DNA from: DASYAE01 sp036501535
GTDB taxonomy: Bacteria; Actinomycetota; Actinomycetes; Streptomycetales; Catenulisporaceae
Direction of reading: 5' to 3'
Assembly: GCA_036501535.1 (NCBI GenBank)
Contig: DASYAE010000140.1
Span: 24,150 to 88,149 of the forward strand
DNA: 64,000 bases
Of this stretch, positions 1-8,834 are shown piece after piece. The stretch's first letter is position 1; each line of letters starts with the position of its first letter. A program made the translations under genes and the position numbers. Under the pieces are notes generated by a model that had not been told where the DNA came from, searched no databases, and saw nothing but the letters and a program-made list of their open reading frames with translations.

Positions 1-884
1 AGGCCAAGCCCGCCGCCGCGGGCGAGACGGCCCAGCTGGTTGACGGCGAGCTGCTCACCCGCGCCGAGGTGCTGGAGCGCCGGGCCAAGCGCCGCGCCGA
101 GGCGGCCCTGAACCCGCCCACCGTGGTCGTGGAGAACCTGCACGTCCACTACAAGGTCTACGGCGCGGGCGCCAGCCGCGGCTCGGCGGTCGGCGCGCTG
201 ACCCGGATGGTCCGGCGCAAGAACAACACCTCGATCACCGACGTGCACGCGATCAAGGGCATCTCCTTCGTCGCCCGGCGCGGCGAGTCGATCGGCCTGA
301 TCGGCTCGAACGGCTCCGGCAAGTCCACCCTGCTGCGGGCCATCGCCGGGCTGCTGCCGGCCGAGAAGGTCGGCGGGGTCTACACCGACGGCCAGCCCTC
401 GCTGCTCGGCGTCAACGCGGCGCTGATGCGGGACCTGACCGGCGAGCGCAACGTGGTGCTCGGCTGCCTCGCGATGGGCCTGAGCCCGGCCGAGGTGAAG
501 GAGAAGTACCAGTCCATCATCGACTTCTCCGGGATCGACGAGAACGGCACCAACGCCACCCGCCGGCCGATGAAGACCTACTCCTCCGGCCAGGGCGCCC
601 GGCTGCGCTTCTCCATCGCCGCGGTCAAGCTGCACGACGTGCTGCTCATCGACGAGGCGCTGGCCACCGGCGACGCCGGCTTCCAGCGGCGCAGCGAGGA
701 CCGGATCAGGGACCTGCGGCGCAACGCGGGCACCGTGTTCGTGGTCAGCCACTCGATCAACTCGGTGCGGGACATCTGCGACCGGGCGATCTGGCTGGAG
801 AAGGGCGTGATCCGGCTGGACGGCGACGTCGACGAGGTGACGACCGCGTACGAGGAGTGGAGCCAGCGCGGCGGGATCGACTGA
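1..884 (+). CDS. ABC transporter ATP-binding protein, polysaccharide/teichoic acid exporter type (5' end outside window)
   Basis: Cytoplasmic ATPase subunit of an ABC-2 type exporter of the Wzt/TagH kind, which moves cell-surface polysaccharide across the membrane. Seen: Walker A GSNGSGKST, a signature region YSSGQGARLRFS in place of canonical LSGGQ (usual for this subfamily), Walker B VLLIDEAL and the switch histidine in VVSHS. The frame stays open to base 3, so the gene probably begins before the window. The first start-like codon inside is GTG at 69, which would give 271 aa. No permease follows, so the partner permease should lie upstream. The esterase pair just downstream could act on the same cell-surface polymer; that is inference. 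Confidence 0.85.
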   Translation, partial: AKPAAAGETAQLVDGELLTRAEVLERRAKRRAEAALNPPTVVVENLHVHYKVYGAGASRGSAVGALTRMVRRKNNTSITDVHAIKGISFVARRGESIGLIGSNGSGKSTLLRAIAGLLPAEKVGGVYTDGQPSLLGVNAALMRDLTGERNVVLGCLAMGLSPAEVKEKYQSIIDFSGIDENGTNATRRPMKTYSSGQGARLRFSIAAVKLHDVLLIDEALATGDAGFQRRSEDRIRDLRRNAGTVFVVSHSINSVRDICDRAIWLEKGVIRLDGDVDEVTTAYEEWSQRGGID

Positions 885-1064
885 GCGGGCGCCGGACGGC
901 GGTCGCAACCGTATGGGGCGCGGCGGCGTCGCAATACTCGCTCGGGTGCGGCTCGCCCGGCCGGGGCCGCGGACCAAGGGCCCGGCCGGACGGCTGCGGC
1001 CGGCGGCACGGCACTACCGTGAAGAAATGACAATTTCGGGCACAGGAGCGGCAACCCGAGGGGG

Positions 1065-2120
1065 GTGACCGCCGCCTGTCGGCAGGCTGGGATCGGGCAT
1101 TCGGGCATGATCGGTTTCGGGATAAACAGCAAGAAATTCATACTGGTGCTCGGACTGCTCACGCTGATCCTGTTCGTGCTCACGATCTGGCTCTGGCCGC
1201 GCCTGGCCGGGCGCACGAAGCGTGCCATGTCCGGCCGGATCGGCCTGCTCGCGGTCTGCCAGCTCGCCCTGGTCGCCACCGTGCTGGCCACCGGGAACGC
1301 CTACTTCGGGTTCTACACCTCCTGGAAGGACCTGCTCGGCCTCGGCTCCCAGTCCTACACGCTGACCAATAAAGGCGACGTGAACCCGGGCCAGAGCGCG
1401 GCGCAGCTCGCCTCCGTCGTCACCTCCGGGTACGGCGCGCAGGGCACCGTCGTCACGGCGAAGATGACCGGCTCGCGCAGCGGCATCGACGCCCAGCTGA
1501 GCATCTACCTGCCGCCGCAGTACAACGCGGCCGACTACGCGAAGCGGGACTTCCCCGCGGTGGTGGTCGACGCGGCCGGCGAGGGCGACCCGGGCCCGAT
1601 CGTCGCCAAGCTGCTGGCGCAGGGGAATCCGGCCGCCGCGGTCGTGGTGGTGGTCAGCACTTCCGACAACAGTGCTGATCAAGGCTCGGGCATCTCCTGC
1701 TCCGACGTCCCCGGCGGCATGCAGGGCGACCTGTTCTGGGGCCAGGACCTGCGCACCGCGATCAACGCCCGGTACCGGGTCGGGCTCGGAGCCGACGACT
1801 GGGGGGCGGTGGCCGACGCGCAGAACGGCACCTGCCCGGTGACCTTCGCCCTCGAGGACGCCGACCGGTACTCGGCCGCCGCGGTCCTCGGGGCCTGGCA
1901 GCCGCCGTCCGCGTCCGGCTCGGACACCGACCCGGCCTGGTACCTCAAGACCTTCCCGGCCCCGCCGAGCCGGCTGCTCTTCTCCGACCTCGGCCGCCCG
2001 GTCAGCCAGGTGCTGCCCGGAGTGCGCTCCCCGCTCCAGGTCACCACGGCGACGGGCATGGACGTGCCCGCCGCGGTGACCTGGCTGACCCAGACCCTGG
2101 AAGGCGGCGCGGCGGCATGA
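1065..2120 (+). CDS. Membrane-anchored esterase-like protein with lost catalytic residues
   Basis: 351 aa from GTG at 1065, which has a GGAG-containing purine stretch upstream; ATG at 1107 is an alternative start. Two N-terminal membrane segments (about residues 24-45 and 60-80) are followed by an extracytoplasmic alpha/beta-hydrolase-like domain. It is a paralogue of the next gene: both share the membrane part with a GFY(T/S)SW motif, a YLPPQY motif and a CxDVPGG motif. Where the neighbour has the nucleophile elbow GDSTGGYC, this protein reads ADAQNGTC, and the C-terminal DGGHNF histidine motif is missing. It is therefore likely a non-catalytic pseudo-enzyme, perhaps a partner of the active copy. 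It overlaps the next gene by 4 bases (ATGA). Confidence 0.75.
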   Translation: MTAACRQAGIGHSGMIGFGINSKKFILVLGLLTLILFVLTIWLWPRLAGRTKRAMSGRIGLLAVCQLALVATVLATGNAYFGFYTSWKDLLGLGSQSYTLTNKGDVNPGQSAAQLASVVTSGYGAQGTVVTAKMTGSRSGIDAQLSIYLPPQYNAADYAKRDFPAVVVDAAGEGDPGPIVAKLLAQGNPAAAVVVVVSTSDNSADQGSGISCSDVPGGMQGDLFWGQDLRTAINARYRVGLGADDWGAVADAQNGTCPVTFALEDADRYSAAAVLGAWQPPSASGSDTDPAWYLKTFPAPPSRLLFSDLGRPVSQVLPGVRSPLQVTTATGMDVPAAVTWLTQTLEGGAAA

Positions 2121-3241
2121 GCCTGACCGGGAACTTCGTGCTGGTCCTGCTGGCGCTGCTGACCATCGCCGCGGTCGCGGTGGTGGTGCGCTACTGGAGC
2201 CGGTTCGCCAATCGCGGCTTCAAGTCGCTGGCCGGGCGGGCCGGGGCGATAGCGGGCGTGCAGCTGATGCTGCTGCTGACCGTGTGCGCCGCGGCAAACG
2301 ACTACTACGGGTTCTACAGCTCGTGGGGCCAGCTGGCCGGCCTGGCCTCCGGCGACCTCGGCGGCAGCGGGGCGGCCGCGCTCGGCAACGGTCAGACCAG
2401 CTCCACCGTCACCGTGCAGAGCACCGGCGGCCTGCAGATGCCGAACGGCAGCGACCCGCAGAAGGTCGGCGAGCTGCAGTACACCACCATCCACGGCCAG
2501 CGCACCGGCCTGTCGGCCACCGCGATCATCTATCTGCCGCCGCAGTACTTCCAGGCCGCGTACAAGGACACCGACTTCCCGGCCGCGATCGTGTCCACCG
2601 GCTACCCCGGCGACGTGACCAAGCTGGTCTCGCTGCTGCGCTACCCCTCCCGGCTGGCCACGGGGATCGCGCTCGGCACCGACAAGCCGATGGTCCTGGT
2701 GATGATGTCGCCGATGATCGTCGCCCCGCGGGACACCGAGTGCACCGACGTGCCCGGCGGCGGCCCGCAGGCGGAGAGCTTCTGGGCGGACGACGTGCCC
2801 AACGCGGTCGAGCACCAGTACCGGGTGACCGGCCAGGCCCGCGGCTGGGGCCTGATCGGCGACTCGACCGGCGGCTACTGCGCGCTCAAGGTCGCGATGA
2901 TGAACTCGGACAAGTTCGGCGCCGCGGTCTCGCTGTCCGGGTACTTCGACGCCCTCGAGGACGGCACCACCGGCGACCTGTACGGCGGCAGCCAGTCCTA
3001 CCGCAACGCCAATGACCTGATGTGGCGGATCGAGAACCTGCCCTCCCCGCCCATCTCGGTGCTCCTGACCACCAGCAAGTCCGGCGAGGACGACTACCAC
3101 TCCACGCTGGACTTCGCCAAGGACGCCAAGGCGCCGATGAAGGTCTCGACCCTGATAAGGGCGGACGGCGGGCACAACTTCAGCACCTGGAACGCCGAGA
3201 TCGCGCCCGCGATGCAGTGGTTGAGCAATCAGCTCGATTAG
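2117..3241 (+). CDS. Membrane-anchored esterase (PF00756-like alpha/beta hydrolase)
   Basis: 374 aa. Two N-terminal membrane segments (about 5-25 and 42-60) anchor an outward-facing hydrolase domain of the putative esterase/antigen-85/EstD fold. The nucleophile elbow GDSTGG is near residue 250 and a catalytic histidine sits in DGGHNF near 352, so the enzyme looks intact. The ATG lies within the stop of the preceding pseudo-esterase, indicating translational coupling and probably stoichiometric production. The substrate is unknown. Position after a surface-polymer exporter ATPase suggests acyl transfer or ester removal on a wall or capsule polymer, which is inference. Confidence 0.8.
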   Translation: MSLTGNFVLVLLALLTIAAVAVVVRYWSRFANRGFKSLAGRAGAIAGVQLMLLLTVCAAANDYYGFYSSWGQLAGLASGDLGGSGAAALGNGQTSSTVTVQSTGGLQMPNGSDPQKVGELQYTTIHGQRTGLSATAIIYLPPQYFQAAYKDTDFPAAIVSTGYPGDVTKLVSLLRYPSRLATGIALGTDKPMVLVMMSPMIVAPRDTECTDVPGGGPQAESFWADDVPNAVEHQYRVTGQARGWGLIGDSTGGYCALKVAMMNSDKFGAAVSLSGYFDALEDGTTGDLYGGSQSYRNANDLMWRIENLPSPPISVLLTTSKSGEDDYHSTLDFAKDAKAPMKVSTLIRADGGHNFSTWNAEIAPAMQWLSNQLD

Positions 3242-3348
3242 GGGTCCGACACCCTGAGCCGGCCGTCGCTTCACGCATCCTGAATCCGGATTTCATCGAT
3301 GGGCGCGTCGAAAAGCGCACTTCCGCATCCCAGACGGGCCGTCAGTTC

Positions 3349-3354
3349 TAATAT
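3349..3354 (+). promoter_or_regulatory. Extended AT -10 element for a probably leaderless transcript
   Basis: TAATAT ends eight bases before the GTG at 3363, which puts the expected transcription start one or two bases before the start codon. No Shine-Dalgarno sequence precedes the GTG, consistent with leaderless translation, which is common in actinobacteria. No convincing -35 was found. Confidence 0.5.
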
Positions 3355-3362
3355 CGTCAGTT

Positions 3363-5096
3363 GTGACGACTCAGGACGAGTTCATCACCGACGACTCCCA
3401 GCTGCCGCTCGAGGGGCAACGGCGCGGCGGCTACTTCATCGTGTGCGGAACCAGCGACCTGGCTTACCGGCTGGTGTGCGAGCTGCGCGACGCGCACCAG
3501 GCCGACGTCGTCGCGGTGGTCTCGGATCGATATACCGGCCAGGCGCAGCTGATCGCGGAGAAGCTCGACGGCGAGTCCGTGCTCGAGGCCTCGCTCAACG
3601 GCCCGTCCGCGCTGCGCCCGGAGTGGATCAGGAAGGCCGCCGGCATAGCGCTGGTGGACGTGGACGACCAGACCAACATGCGCAACGCGCTGCGGGTCCG
3701 CGAGATCAACCCGGACGTGCGGATCGTCGCGCGTTTCTACAACCAGCGGCTCGGCAACCAGGTGCAGAAGCTGCTCGGCGACTGCGCCGCGCTGTCCAGC
3801 TCGGCCACCGCCGCGGACGCCTTCGTCAACGCGGCGCTGGACCGGCCGGCCTGGGTGCAGATCGGCGACCGGCGGGTGTGCGTGAAGATCGGCTCGCGGA
3901 TCCAGCGGGAGGGCTTCCTCTGCGTCGTCGCGGACCGGGTGGACAAGCGGAACCTGCCCGCGATGCGGCTGATGCCCTGGGAGCCGGACCCGTTCGCCTT
4001 CCCGGAGTCGACCTCCCGGCTGGCCGCGCTGGAGTTCCTGGATGGCGAGCCGCGGGTATCGGTCTCCCGGTTCGTCCGGCTGCGCTGGCGGCTGGTGGAC
4101 GTCGGCCGGTTCTTCTCGGTCGGCCCGCTGCGGCTGGTGCTGGCCAGCAGCTTCGTCACGGTGCTGATCAGCTTCGCCATCATCTGGGCGCTGGACCGGC
4201 CGTTCGGCTGGGCGGTCTACCAGACCCTGCTCGACCTGGCCGGCGACGCGGTGCCGGACGTGTACAAGGCGCCCGCCACCGCCGGCACCGGCGGCGACTG
4301 GCAGCGCATAGCCCAGCTCGCGATCACCTTCGCCGGCATCCCGATGGTCGCGGTGCTCACCGCGGTGCTGGTGGAGAACCGGGGCCGGGAGAGCCGCGGC
4401 GCGCCGAAGAGCCCGAGCGCCGGCGTCAGCAACCACGTGGTCGTGGTCGGCCTCGGCAACGTCGGCATGCGCTGCGCGGCCCAGCTGGTCGAGTGGGGCG
4501 TCCCGGTGGTCGGCATCGAGCGCAACCCCAACGCCCGCGGCCTCGCGGAGGCGCGGGAGCTCGACATCCCGGTGGTGGTCGGCGAGGGCGGGCTGGACCA
4601 GCCGCTGCGCGAGGCCCGGGTACATCGCAGCAGGGCCCTGATGGCGATGACCGGGGACGACGCGGAGAACCTGGAAACGGCGCTGGTGGCCCGGGAGATG
4701 AATCCCAAGGTGCGGCTGGTGCTGCGGACCAGGGAGGGCGACTTCGCCCGGCAGGTCTACCAGACCGTGGACAACGTGGCCTCCCGCTCGGCCACCTTCC
4801 TGGCCGCGCCCAAGTTCGCCGCCGCGCTGCTCGGGCGCGAGGTGCTCGGGGTGCTGTCGGTCTACCCCTCGCTGATCGTGATCGCGCAGTACACGGTGCG
4901 CCGGGACGGCGCGCTCGACGGGCGCCCGCTGGGCGAGGCGGAGGCGGACGGCGGCGTCCTCGTCGTGGCGCTGAAACCGGCGGGCGCGACCGGTTTCGCG
5001 TGGCTTCCGGACCGGGAGCACCGGCTGGTGCCCGGCGACACCTACGTCGTCGCGGCCAGCCGGGACGCCTTCCGCCGCCGGGCCAGGCAGCTGTGA
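3363..5096 (+). CDS. Two-TM, double RCK/TrkA-N protein (CASTOR/POLLUX-like ion channel or K+ transport protein)
   Basis: 577 aa from GTG at 3363. Layout: a first NAD-binding-like Rossmann domain (about 24-140, with GTSDLA replacing GxGxxG, so nucleotide binding there may be lost), a transmembrane helix at about 256-278, a short loop, a second helix at about 316-340, a second canonical TrkA-N domain beginning HVVVVGLGNVG near 358, and a TrkA-C-like end. The loop between the helices has no TVGYG selectivity filter, so it resembles CASTOR/POLLUX-type proteins more than classical K+ channels. Role inferred: ligand-gated monovalent cation conductance. It stands alone between the esterases and secY. 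Confidence 0.75.
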   Translation: MTTQDEFITDDSQLPLEGQRRGGYFIVCGTSDLAYRLVCELRDAHQADVVAVVSDRYTGQAQLIAEKLDGESVLEASLNGPSALRPEWIRKAAGIALVDVDDQTNMRNALRVREINPDVRIVARFYNQRLGNQVQKLLGDCAALSSSATAADAFVNAALDRPAWVQIGDRRVCVKIGSRIQREGFLCVVADRVDKRNLPAMRLMPWEPDPFAFPESTSRLAALEFLDGEPRVSVSRFVRLRWRLVDVGRFFSVGPLRLVLASSFVTVLISFAIIWALDRPFGWAVYQTLLDLAGDAVPDVYKAPATAGTGGDWQRIAQLAITFAGIPMVAVLTAVLVENRGRESRGAPKSPSAGVSNHVVVVGLGNVGMRCAAQLVEWGVPVVGIERNPNARGLAEARELDIPVVVGEGGLDQPLREARVHRSRALMAMTGDDAENLETALVAREMNPKVRLVLRTREGDFARQVYQTVDNVASRSATFLAAPKFAAALLGREVLGVLSVYPSLIVIAQYTVRRDGALDGRPLGEAEADGGVLVVALKPAGATGFAWLPDREHRLVPGDTYVVAASRDAFRRRARQL

Positions 5097-5442
5097 GCGG
5101 GGACTGAAAACCGACGCGTCCGAAACCGGACAAAGGGGGTCGGGTATCGCCTAGCACCCGGATCGTTGCGTAGGATGGCCGAGCCGCCGGCATCGCCGCG
5201 GATTGTCGGCATGGCCGCTTGGGCCGCGCCGCGGTCCCGGACTCGGCCACTGCGGCGATGGCAAGCGTCCGGCCACGTGAGCAATACGTCATTGGCATCG
5301 GGCGCGAGTCGCAGTAGGCAGTACACAGCAAGCAGTATCAGGCGGCATCAGACAGCAGCATCATTCGGTTCTGGCAGGACTCATCGTCAATCGCCACCGT
5401 GGGGCGTCGCACGGCCCCGAGGGGTAGCGCGCAGGAGGAACA
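5097..5442 (+). other. Long secY leader/promoter region
   Basis: 346 bases with no credible gene. TAGGAT at 5171-5176 is a possible -10. The hexamer GCAGTA occurs three times (5311, 5318, 5332). A strong Shine-Dalgarno (AGGAGGAA) precedes the secY GTG. In most actinobacteria secY directly follows rplO; here it must have its own promoter in this stretch. Confidence 0.45.
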
Positions 5443-6777
5443 GTGCTATTTGGCTTCGTCCGGGCATTCCGGACACCGGACCTGCGCAAGAAGCTCGTTT
5501 TCACGCTGGTCATCATGGCCGTCTTCAGGCTCGGCGCGTACATTCCAGCGCCCGGCGTGAACCACTCGGCGGTGGCCGCGTGCCTCGGCGGCACGAGCAA
5601 CAACAGCGCCCTCGGCCTGATCAACCTTTTCTCCGGCAACGCGCTGCTCCAGCTCTCGGTCTTCGCGCTCGGCATCATGCCGTACATCACCGCGTCGATC
5701 ATCCTGCAGCTGCTGACGGTGGTCATCCCGCGCCTCGACACCCTCAAGAAGGAGGGCCAGGCCGGGCAGGCGAAGATCACCCAGTACACCCGGTACCTGA
5801 CCATCGGCCTGGCGATCCTGCAGTCCACCGGTCTGATCGCGACCGCGCAGAGCAACAACGGCGAGTTCCTCTACGGCCAGGCCTGCCCGACCTCGGTGGT
5901 CTACCCCTCGGTCGGCGTGATCGGCCAGGCCGTCATGGTCCTGACGATGGTGGCCGGCACCGCGATCATCATGTGGCTCGGCGAGCTGATCACCGACCGC
6001 GGCATCGGCAACGGCATGTCGCTGCTGATGTTCACCTCGATCGCGGCCAGCTTCCCCGGCTCGCTGTGGTCGATCAAGGAGGGCTCCACCCTCGGCGGCG
6101 GCTGGATCGTGTTCATCGGCGTGATCCTGATCGGCATGGTGCTGGTCGGCGCGGTCGTCTTCATCGAGCAGGGCCAGCGGCGCATCCCGGTGCAGTACGC
6201 CAAGCGGATGGTCGGCCGGCGCATGTACGGCGGGTCGTCCACCTACATCCCGATGAAGGTCAACCAGTCCGGCGTCATCCCGATCATCTTCGCCTCGTCG
6301 CTGCTGCAGCTGCCGGTCCTGGTGGCGCAGTTCGCCGACCCGCAGGGGACGCACGGCTGGTCCAACTGGATCCGGCAGAACCTGGGGCTGACCGCCAACG
6401 GCTACTCGATGTACTACTCGCTGGCCTACTTCCTGCTGATCCTGTTCTTCGCCTTCTTCTACGTGGCGATCACGTTCAACCCGGACGAGGTCGCGGACAA
6501 CATGAAGAAGTACGGCGGCTTCATCCCGGGCACCCGGGCCGGCAAGCCGACGGCGGACTACCTGCACTTCATCCTGAACCGCATCACCTGGCCCGGCTCG
6601 ATGTACCTCGCCATCATCGCCATCATCCCGATGGTCGCGCTGGCCGAGTTCCACACCGGCTCGAAGTTCCCGTTCGGCGGCACGTCGATCCTGATCATCG
6701 TGGGTGTCGGCCTGGAGACCGTCAAGCAGATCGAGAGCCAGCTGCAGCAGCACAACTACGAAGGGTTCCTCCGGTAG
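5443..6777 (+). CDS. secY: Preprotein translocase subunit SecY
   Basis: 444 aa, the expected length. SecY forms the protein-conducting channel of the Sec translocon with SecE and SecG. Ten membrane segments are visible, starting with the conserved RNGK-type region (here VRAFRTPDLRKK) and including the PYITASIILQLL and GVIPIIFASSLL motifs and the C-terminal region ending in QLQQHNYEGFLR. The start is GTG at 5443 after AGGAGGAA. Its stop abuts the adk ATG, so the two are cotranscribed. Confidence 0.97.
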   Translation: MLFGFVRAFRTPDLRKKLVFTLVIMAVFRLGAYIPAPGVNHSAVAACLGGTSNNSALGLINLFSGNALLQLSVFALGIMPYITASIILQLLTVVIPRLDTLKKEGQAGQAKITQYTRYLTIGLAILQSTGLIATAQSNNGEFLYGQACPTSVVYPSVGVIGQAVMVLTMVAGTAIIMWLGELITDRGIGNGMSLLMFTSIAASFPGSLWSIKEGSTLGGGWIVFIGVILIGMVLVGAVVFIEQGQRRIPVQYAKRMVGRRMYGGSSTYIPMKVNQSGVIPIIFASSLLQLPVLVAQFADPQGTHGWSNWIRQNLGLTANGYSMYYSLAYFLLILFFAFFYVAITFNPDEVADNMKKYGGFIPGTRAGKPTADYLHFILNRITWPGSMYLAIIAIIPMVALAEFHTGSKFPFGGTSILIIVGVGLETVKQIESQLQQHNYEGFLR

Positions 6778-7428
6778 ATGCGTATCGTGCTCGTAGGCCC
6801 GCCCGGCGCGGGTAAAGGCACCCAGGCCAAGATCATCGCCGAGCGGCTCTCGATCCCCGCGATCTCCACCGGAGCCATCTTCCGCGCCAACGTCGGCTCG
6901 AAGACCGCGCTCGGCCTGCAGGCCAAGCGCTTCATGGACGCCGGCGATCTGGTGCCGGACGAGGTCACCATCGCCATGGTGCGCGACCGGCTGGCCGAGC
7001 AGGACACCGGCGAGGGCTTCCTGCTGGACGGGTTCCCGCGCAACGTGGCGCAGGCCGAGGAGCTGGAGGCGATCCTGGCCGGGTTCGGCACCAAGCTCGA
7101 CGTGGTGGTGGAGCTGGTGGTCGACACCGAAGAGGTGGTCAAGCGGATCGCCGGGCGCCGGCTGTGCCGCAACAACGACACGCACATCTTCCACGTCGAG
7201 TTCAACCCGCCGGCGGTGCCGGGCGTGTGCGACATCTGCGGCGGCGAGCTCTACCAGCGCGACGACGACGAGGAGGACGTCGTGCGGGGCCGGCTCGAGG
7301 TCTACACCCGGGAGACCGCCCCGATCGTCGGTTACTACACCGAGCACGGCCTGCTCAAGAGCGTCGACGCGCAGGGCCCGATGGACGAGGTGACCGGCCG
7401 CATCCTCGCGGCGCTGGCCGACCGCTGA
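6778..7428 (+). CDS. adk: Adenylate kinase
   Basis: 216 aa. Catalyses ATP + AMP = 2 ADP in the cytoplasm. P-loop GPPGAGKGTQ at residues 7-16, AMP-binding DGFPRN, and a long LID domain. The LID carries three of the four cysteines of the zinc type (CRNN, then CDIC), the pattern I recall for Streptomyces enzymes, so it may not bind zinc classically. The ATG directly follows the secY stop codon with no spacer, indicating translational coupling. Confidence 0.96.
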   Translation: MRIVLVGPPGAGKGTQAKIIAERLSIPAISTGAIFRANVGSKTALGLQAKRFMDAGDLVPDEVTIAMVRDRLAEQDTGEGFLLDGFPRNVAQAEELEAILAGFGTKLDVVVELVVDTEEVVKRIAGRRLCRNNDTHIFHVEFNPPAVPGVCDICGGELYQRDDDEEDVVRGRLEVYTRETAPIVGYYTEHGLLKSVDAQGPMDEVTGRILAALADR

Positions 7429-7544
7429 GGTCGGCGCCGCAGGGGAGGGGCCGGACGGGCCGAGGCCTCAGGTGGGCCGAGGCCGGATAGGCACAGCATG
7501 GCGCGCGGCGGTGGCAGGGGGTGTCGTGACGGAGAATGGTCGAC

Positions 7545-8363
7545 ATGCTGGAACTGAAGACCGAGGAGCAGTTCGCGCTGATGCGCGAGGCCGGCCTGGT
7601 CGTCGCGCGCACGCTTGAACTGCTGCGCGGCGAGGTGAAGGACGGCGTCACCACCAAGCGGCTGGACGAGCTGGCCGAGGAGTCGATCCGCTCGCAGGGC
7701 GCGGTCCCCTCGTTCAAGGGCTACAGCATCGGGCCCGACGTGCCGCCCTTCCCGGGCGTGATCTGCGCCTCGGTCAACCAGCAGATCGTGCACGGCATCC
7801 CCGGGCCGACGGCGGTCCGGGACGGCGACGTGGTCTCCATCGACTGCGGCGCGATCTTCGAGGGCTGGCACGGCGACGCGGCGATCACGGTGGGCTGCGG
7901 CGAGGTCTCCGCCGAGGCGGCGGAGCTGATGCGGGTCACCGAGGAGTCGATGTGGCGCGGCATCGCCGCGGTGCGCGGCGGCGAGCGGGTCAACACGGTC
8001 GGCCGCGCGGTCCAGGCCTTCGTGCGGGCCCAGAACCGCAGCTACGGCATCGTCGAGGGCTACGGCGGCCACGGCATCGGCTCGCACATGCACATGGAGC
8101 CGATGGTCTACAACTACCGGACGGTCGACCGCGGCCCGAAGCTCCGGGTCGGCATGGCCATCGCGATCGAGCCGATGCTGACCCTCGGCCGGCGGCAGAC
8201 CCGCGAGCTCGACGACGGCTGGACCGTGGAGACCGAGGACGGCTCGATCGCCGCGCATTTCGAGCACACCGTCGCGATCACCGAGCAGGGCCTGTGGGTG
8301 ACGACCGCTCAGGATGGCGGCCACGCGGCACTGGAGCGGTTCGACATCGCCGCCCACCCGTAG
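7545..8363 (+). CDS. map: Methionine aminopeptidase type I (first copy)
   Basis: Removes the initiator methionine from nascent proteins; di-metal enzyme. Metal ligands are visible: the two aspartates of SIDCGAIFEGWHGD, histidine in GHGIGSHMHMEP, and glutamates in AIEPML and in FEHTVAIT. The start is set at ATG 7545 (MLELKTEEQF, 272 aa) because GGAG at about 7530 is well spaced for it; ATG 7536 would sit only two bases from that motif. This is the ribosomal-operon copy; a second map lies at 55.5-56.3 kb. It is followed convergently by a small minus-strand gene after 12 bases. Confidence 0.95.
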   Translation: MLELKTEEQFALMREAGLVVARTLELLRGEVKDGVTTKRLDELAEESIRSQGAVPSFKGYSIGPDVPPFPGVICASVNQQIVHGIPGPTAVRDGDVVSIDCGAIFEGWHGDAAITVGCGEVSAEAAELMRVTEESMWRGIAAVRGGERVNTVGRAVQAFVRAQNRSYGIVEGYGGHGIGSHMHMEPMVYNYRTVDRGPKLRVGMAIAIEPMLTLGRRQTRELDDGWTVETEDGSIAAHFEHTVAITEQGLWVTTAQDGGHAALERFDIAAHP

Positions 8364-8375
8364 GCCCTAGCCGCG

Positions 8376-8639
8376 TTACCAGCACCACCAGCAGTCGCCG
8401 CGTGACGTGCGGATGCGCGTTTCTCCAGGCCGGTTGACCGGCGGCAGCCACTGGCGCCCTCCGCGGCCGCAGCGCGAGGCCAGGATCAGCGCGGCGGCGA
8501 TCGCCAGGCCATCGGCCGCCGAGTCGCGGCCGCGCTCCTGCTTCTTCTCCTTCTGCTCCCCGCGCTCTTCGTCCTTGCCGTGCTCCTCTTTCTGGTCTGT
8601 GCCGTCCTGCTCGTCGTCGACCTTGACGTCGTCGGCCAT
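8376..8639 (-). CDS. Small highly charged protein with a short hydrophobic segment
   Basis: 87 aa, not recognised. The N-terminal half is almost all D/E/K/Q/R; then comes a short hydrophobic stretch (AADGLAIAAALILA, about 41-54) and a basic tail ending in CWWCW. Reasons to believe it: strong ribosome site GAGGAAGG spaced for the ATG at 8639, a full run of G/C-ending codons, and its position, convergent with map and divergent from the DMT transporter. It could be a single-pass membrane-associated protein; the two terminal cysteines may bind metal or form a disulfide. It is part of the block inserted between map and infA. Confidence 0.6.
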   Translation of the reverse strand: MADDVKVDDEQDGTDQKEEHGKDEERGEQKEKKQERGRDSAADGLAIAAALILASRCGRGGRQWLPPVNRPGETRIRTSRGDCWWCW

Positions 8640-8834
8640 GCCACGCCCTTCCTCGAGCCCTGCGTTCGATACAAGCGTCCCCGCTGTTCCCGATCTGCGC
8701 CAGCCCTTTGCGTGCCGTCGGACCACTGTCTTAAGCGGCCGCCGCAGACCCGTTCGAAGACCGCCCCGACCCGTTTGGCGCCCGCGTATCGCGCGCGCAG
8801 GTGTCTTCCGCGGCGAATAGGGAAGTGTGTACCC

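Noticed and set aside
1679..3274. 531-codon minus-strand frame opposite the esterase genes
   Set aside because: His/Arg/Gly-rich noise without ribosome site; the plus-strand esterase frames have recognisable motifs.
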